Assembly (NCBI RefSeq): GCF_033118175.1
Contig: NC_083681.1
Coordinates: 17,874,001 to 17,938,000, forward strand
Source of the DNA: Dama dama
Lineage: Eukaryota > Chordata > Mammalia > Artiodactyla > Cervidae
DNA: 64,000 nt
Direction of reading: 5' to 3'
The position numbers and the translations under genes are program-made. Of this stretch, positions 60,101 to 64,000 are shown piece by piece. Under the pieces are notes generated by a model that saw only the letters and a program-made list of their open reading frames with translations, did no database searches and was not told the DNA's origin. Positions within the stretch are counted from its first letter, which is position 1; every line of letters begins with the position of its first letter.

Positions 60101-62604
60101 GAGTCACTCGATGGCAATAACACACGTGGACTGAAGGAGATGGAGAAAGATATTTTATGAAAATGGAAATGATAAGAAATTAATGGTCACAATACTCATA
60201 TCAGGTAAACTAGACTTTTAAGCAAAGGCCATAAAGAAAGACAAAGAAGGGCATTATATAAAGGATCAATACAAGAAGGGAAGGTTACATTCATTACCAT
60301 GCAGGGACCCAGTATAGGAGCACCTAAATATATAAAACAAATATTAAAAATCATAAAGGGAGAAATTAACAATAAGAGTAAATAATAGTAAGAAGCTTAA
60401 ATACCTCACTGACATTAATGGTCAGATTATTCATATAGAAAATCAGATCAGTATGGCAACAAAGGTATTTTTTTCTAATCACAACTATTTGAAACTAGCA
60501 ATAAACCACTGGGGTGGGGAGAAGGAGAAAGAACAAATACATGAAAACCTACATGTTATTAAAAAATGGGCAAATAATGAAATAAAAATAAAAATTCAGT
60601 AAATATCTCAAAACAGAGGAAAATGAGAATGAAAACACAATCTTGCAAAAATCTATGGGTTGCAACAAAAGTAGTTTTAAGAAGGAAGTTCATAGTGATA
60701 CACACCTTCCACAAAAAGGAAATTCCAAAAAAAATTGAAGAGAGGAGTACACTCTCAAATTTGTTCTATGAAGCCATAATCACACTGATATTAAAGCCAG
60801 ACAGAGACAACAATAAAGAAAATGACAAAGCAATATCTTTGATGAATATAGATATAAAAATCCTTAAGGAAATAGTAACAAACTGAATCCAACAATATAT
60901 GATAAAGATTATACACCATGATCAAGTTGGTCGTGAGACTGGTTTGACATATAGAAATCAATCAGTGTAATACACCAAATTAGCAAACAAAAGACATACC
61001 ACATGATCATCTCAACAGACAGAAAAACATCTGATAAAATTCAATATGCATTCATGAAAAATCTCTTACTAAAGTGGGCATTGGGGGAACATATCTTAAC
61101 ATAGTAAAAGTCATTTATGACAAACCTACAGCCAATATTATACTCAATGCTAAAAAGCTGAATGCCTTCCTGCTAAATTCAGGAACAAGATAAGGATGCC
61201 CATTCTCACTGCTTCTATTCAACCTAGTATTGGAAACCTTAACCACAGCAATCTGACAAGGAAAAGGGATAAAATGTTTCCAAATTTGAAGGGAAGGTGT
61301 GAGACTTTATTTACAGCTGACATGATACTCCATATAAAGAATCCTAAAGACTCCACCTGAAGTCTATTTGAACTAACAGTGGATTCAGTGAGGTTTCAGG
61401 ATACAATAAACCTAAATCAGTTGCATTTTTTACGCCAGTCTATTTCTGATAAGGAAATATCAGAAAGAGAAAAAAAAATCCCATTTAAAATTGCATCAAC
61501 AAAATAAAATACCTAGTAGTAAACTTAACCAAGGACGTGAGAGACCTTTATGCTAAAAACTATAGAACATTGTTAATTAAAACAGGATGATTTAAAAAGA
61601 TGGAAAGAAATCTCATAAATTAAAAGAATTAATATTGTTAAATGGCCATAGCAGGTAAAGCAATCTACAGATTTCATGCAATTTCTATACCCAGGACAAA
61701 ACAAAACAAATAAAAGTCACAGAATTGCCAAAGATTAATGTAGGAAAGAAGAAAGCTGGATGTATTACCCTTCTAGACTTCAGACTATATTACAAACCTA
61801 CAGTAATCAAAACAGTGGCATACTGATACAAACAATGGAACACAAAAGAGAGCCCAGAAATTAACCTACATTCCTATAATCAATCTATAAGGAAGGAACT
61901 AAGAATATTCATTGGAGAAATGCATTCTCTTTAATAAGTGGTATTGGGAAAACTGGACAGTTACATGTAAATCAGTGAAATTATAACACCCTCTTATACC
62001 ATATACAAAAATAAATTCAGAATGGTTTAAAGATCTAAATATAAGGCATGGAACCATGAAACTCCATGAAACTTCATGGAACCATGAAACTATGCTAGAA
62101 GGTAGCATAGGCTAAACATTCTCTGACACAACATAGCAATAGTTGACTCAAGTGGAAAGAATCTCCTTGCCAATGGAGGAGTGTAGAAGATGCAGGTTCC
62201 ATCCCTGGCTTTGGAGGATCCCGTGGAGAGGAAATAACAATCTATTCAGTATTTTTTGCCTGGAAAATCTCATGGGCAGTGGAGCAAAGTGGGCTACAGT
62301 CCATGTGGTCACAAAGACTTGGACATGACAGCATGCACGGATCAAGCCTCAAGATGCACCCATGGCAAAAGAAATGAAAACAAACAAACAAAATAAACCC
62401 TACATGGGACCTATTAAAACTTACAAGTTTTTGAACTGCAAAGACAACAATCAGCAAAATAAGACAGCCTGCAGAATGGGAGAAAATATTTGCAAATGAT
62501 TTTGATAACAAGTAGTTAATACCCAAATAATTCATACAAACAGCTCATACAATTTAATATCAAAAAGCAAACAATTCAATCAAAAAATGGGCAGAAGACC
62601 TAAG
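57190..62604 (+). mobile_element. Old sense L1, long but decayed
   Basis: A GC-richer 5' UTR (57190-58800) is followed by ORF1-like sequence (58900-59540; helical part, then the C-terminal phrase gcaagagaaaaaccagtaga) and ORF2 from about 59990. The RT start ISLMNIDIKILKEI lies in 60623-60886, and the C-terminal part reaches 62604. The frame at 60623-60886 jumps from the post-endonuclease linker to the RT, so a few hundred bp are missing. It is split by a SINE at 62133 and by BovB at 62605, and its 3' end is not seen. Confidence 0.8.
62133..62345 (+). mobile_element. Degenerate Bov-A2-type SINE nested in L1
   Basis: Recognisable by gtggaaagaatctccttgcc, caggttccatccctggc, ctattcagtattttttgcctgg and gggctacagtccatgtgg. 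More diverged than the other SINEs. Confidence 0.75.
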
Positions 62605-63530
62605 TATTGTTCTTTAGTTGCTCAGCCATGTCCGAATGTTTGCAGCCCAATGGACTGAAGCACACCAGGCTTCCCTGTCCTTCTCCATCTCTCAGAGTTT
62701 GCTCAAACTCATGTCCATTGAGCCAGTGATGCCATCCAATCATCTCATCCTCTGTCATGACCTTCTCTAGCCCTCAATCTTTCCCAACATCAGGGACTTT
62801 TCCAATGAGTCCACTCTTCATGCCAGGTGGCCAAAGTATTGGAGCTTCACCGTCAGCATCAGTCCTTCCAGTGAATATGCAGGGTTGATTTCCTTTAGGA
62901 TTGATTGGTTTGATCCTTGCAGTCCAAGGGACTCTCAAGAGTCTTCTCCAATACCATATTTTGAAAAGATCAATTCTTCAGTGCTAAGCCTTCTTTACAG
63001 AGAAGGCAATGGCACCCCACTCCAGTATTCTTGCCCGGAGAATCCCAGGGATGGAGGAGCCTGGTTGGCTGCAGTCCATGGGGTCGCTAGGAGTCGGACA
63101 TGACTGAGTGAATTCACTTTTACTTTTCACTTTCATGCATTGGAGAAGGAAATGGCAACCCACTCCTGGTAGGCTGCCATCTATGGGGTCGCACAGAGTC
63201 GGACATGACTGAAGTGACTTAGCAGCAGCAACAGCAAGCCTTCTTTATGGTCCAAATCTCACATCCATATATGGCTAATGGAAAAACCATAGCTTTGATT
63301 ATATAGACCTTTGTTGACAAAGTGATGTCTCTGCTTTTTAAATATGCTATCTAGGTTTGTCATAGCTTTTATTACAAGAAACAAGCATCTTTTAATTTTA
63401 TGGCTGTAGTCACCATCCAGAGTGATTTTGGAGCCCAAGAAAATATATTCTGTCACTGTTTCCATTGTTTCCCCATCTATTTGCCATGAAGTGATGAGAC
63501 TGGTTGCTATGATTTTTGTTTTTTGAATGA
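62605..63530 (-). mobile_element. BovB LINE 3' part (antisense), doubly interrupted
   Basis: Runs from tattgttctttagttgctcag to tttttgttttttgaatga. It is split by a Bov-A2 at 62998-63235 and cut on the right by an L1 insertion. The BovB sequence expected after gaatga would resume beyond the window edge. Confidence 0.94.
62998..63235 (+). mobile_element. Bov-A2 SINE nested in BovB
   Basis: Two Bov-A monomers are visible (agagaaggcaatggcaccccactccag-type start, then a second ggagaaggaaatggcaaccc unit) and an (agc)n tail (agcagcagcaacagc). Perfect 12-bp repeats aagccttcttta lie at 62986-62997 and 63236-63247. Confidence 0.95.
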
Positions 63531-63912
63531 GTTTTTTTTTTTTTCATTTATCTTTATTAGTTGGAGGCTAATTACTTTACAATATTGTAGTGGGTTTTGT
63601 CATACATTGACATGAATCAGCCATGGATTTACATGTATTCCCCATCCCGATCCCCCCTCCCACCTCCCTCTCTACCCAATCCCTCTGGGTCTTCCCAGTG
63701 CACCAGCCCTGAGCACTTGTCTCATGCATCCAACCTGGGCTGGTGATCTGTTTCACCCTTGATAATATACATGTTTCAATGCTGTTCTCTCAACATATCC
63801 AATCCTCGCCTTCTCCCACAGAGTCCAAAAGTCTGTTCTGTACATCTGTGTCTCTTTTTCTGTTTTGCATATAGGGTTATCGTTACCATCTTTCTAAATT
63901 CCATATATATGC
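63531..63912 (-). mobile_element. Young ruminant L1, 3' portion
   Basis: T-run, then tattagttggaggctaatta and the complete 3' UTR reverse complement up to ttctaaattccatatatatg. The sequence is close to the L1 at 8.7-9.8 kb, so it is young. Confidence 0.94.
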
Positions 63913-64000
63913 AACCATGGAATATTACTCAGCCATTAAAAAGAATTCATTTGAATCAGTTCTAATGAGATGGATGAAACTGGAGCCCATTATACAGAGT
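63913..64000 (+). mobile_element. Inverted 5' portion of the same L1 (cut by window edge)
   Basis: The sequence ccatggaatattactcagcc through gaaactggagcccattatac is L1 ORF2 C-terminal/3' UTR sequence in the opposite orientation. It comes from just upstream, in L1 coordinates, of the point where the antisense part ends. Confidence 0.92.

Larger units (their letters stand above)
16617..64000 (+). other. GUCY1A2: Downstream intron of GUCY1A2 (5' part, at least 47 kb)
   Basis: The following exon should encode the coiled-coil and start of the cyclase domain. No such sequence appears in any frame up to the window edge, so the intron exceeds 47 kb here. Most of it is LINE and SINE sequence. Confidence 0.85.

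Noticed and set aside
16617..64000. A further GUCY1A2 exon in the downstream intron
   Set aside because: No frame encodes the expected coiled-coil or cyclase sequence.

Overview
This window is nuclear DNA of a ruminant (bovid-type) mammal. Three kinds of repeat show it: many BovB (RTE-type) LINEs, tRNA-Glu/Bov-A SINEs (Bov-tA, Bov-A2), and L1 copies with the ruminant 3' end ('...cctccaactaataaaaa'). BovB reached ruminants by horizontal transfer; that is established knowledge, not something seen here. I cannot tell cattle, sheep, goat or an antelope apart from this sequence alone.

I find one real protein-coding segment, a 716-nt internal exon at 15901-16616 (+). It reads 238 uninterrupted codons of the soluble guanylate cyclase alpha-2 subunit (GUCY1A2): the distal H-NOX region followed by the H-NOX-associated PAS-like region. 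A good acceptor and a consensus donor bound it. The rest of the window is therefore the end of the upstream intron (1-15900) and at least 47 kb of the downstream intron (16617-64000). I see no other exon of this gene or of any other gene.

Layout. 1-4.6 kb: an L1 3' end, then an ancient antisense L1 carrying a young L1 tail and a Bov-tA. 5.5-13.7 kb: BovB copies, SINEs, a young L1 nested in BovB, a CHR-type SINE and an antisense U6 retropseudogene. 13.7-18.8 kb: the exon in mostly older sequence. 18.8-25.2 kb: a near full-length antisense L1. 25.7-28.7 kb: an old antisense L1 fragment with two tandem SINEs. 29.0-35.35 kb: an antisense L1 that still has its 5' terminus. About 35.5-44.5 kb: a sense L1 head-to-head with it, interrupted by a 3.2-kb BovB with an inverted 5' half, which itself carries an L1 tail. 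45-48 kb: an antisense L1 with BovB inside. 49.9-57 kb: three antisense BovB copies, SINEs and MIRs. 57-64 kb: an old sense L1, then an antisense BovB and an L1 with a 5' inversion at the right edge.

None of the transposon reading frames is intact. The retrotransposition machinery seen here (BovB and L1 endonuclease/RT) is fossil. I found no CRISPR, operon, viral gene or new protein system. The items worth a second look are structural records of retrotransposition (twin priming, 3' transduction, nested target-site duplications, templated filler DNA) and the possible effect of inverted repeats on splicing of the GUCY1A2 exon.
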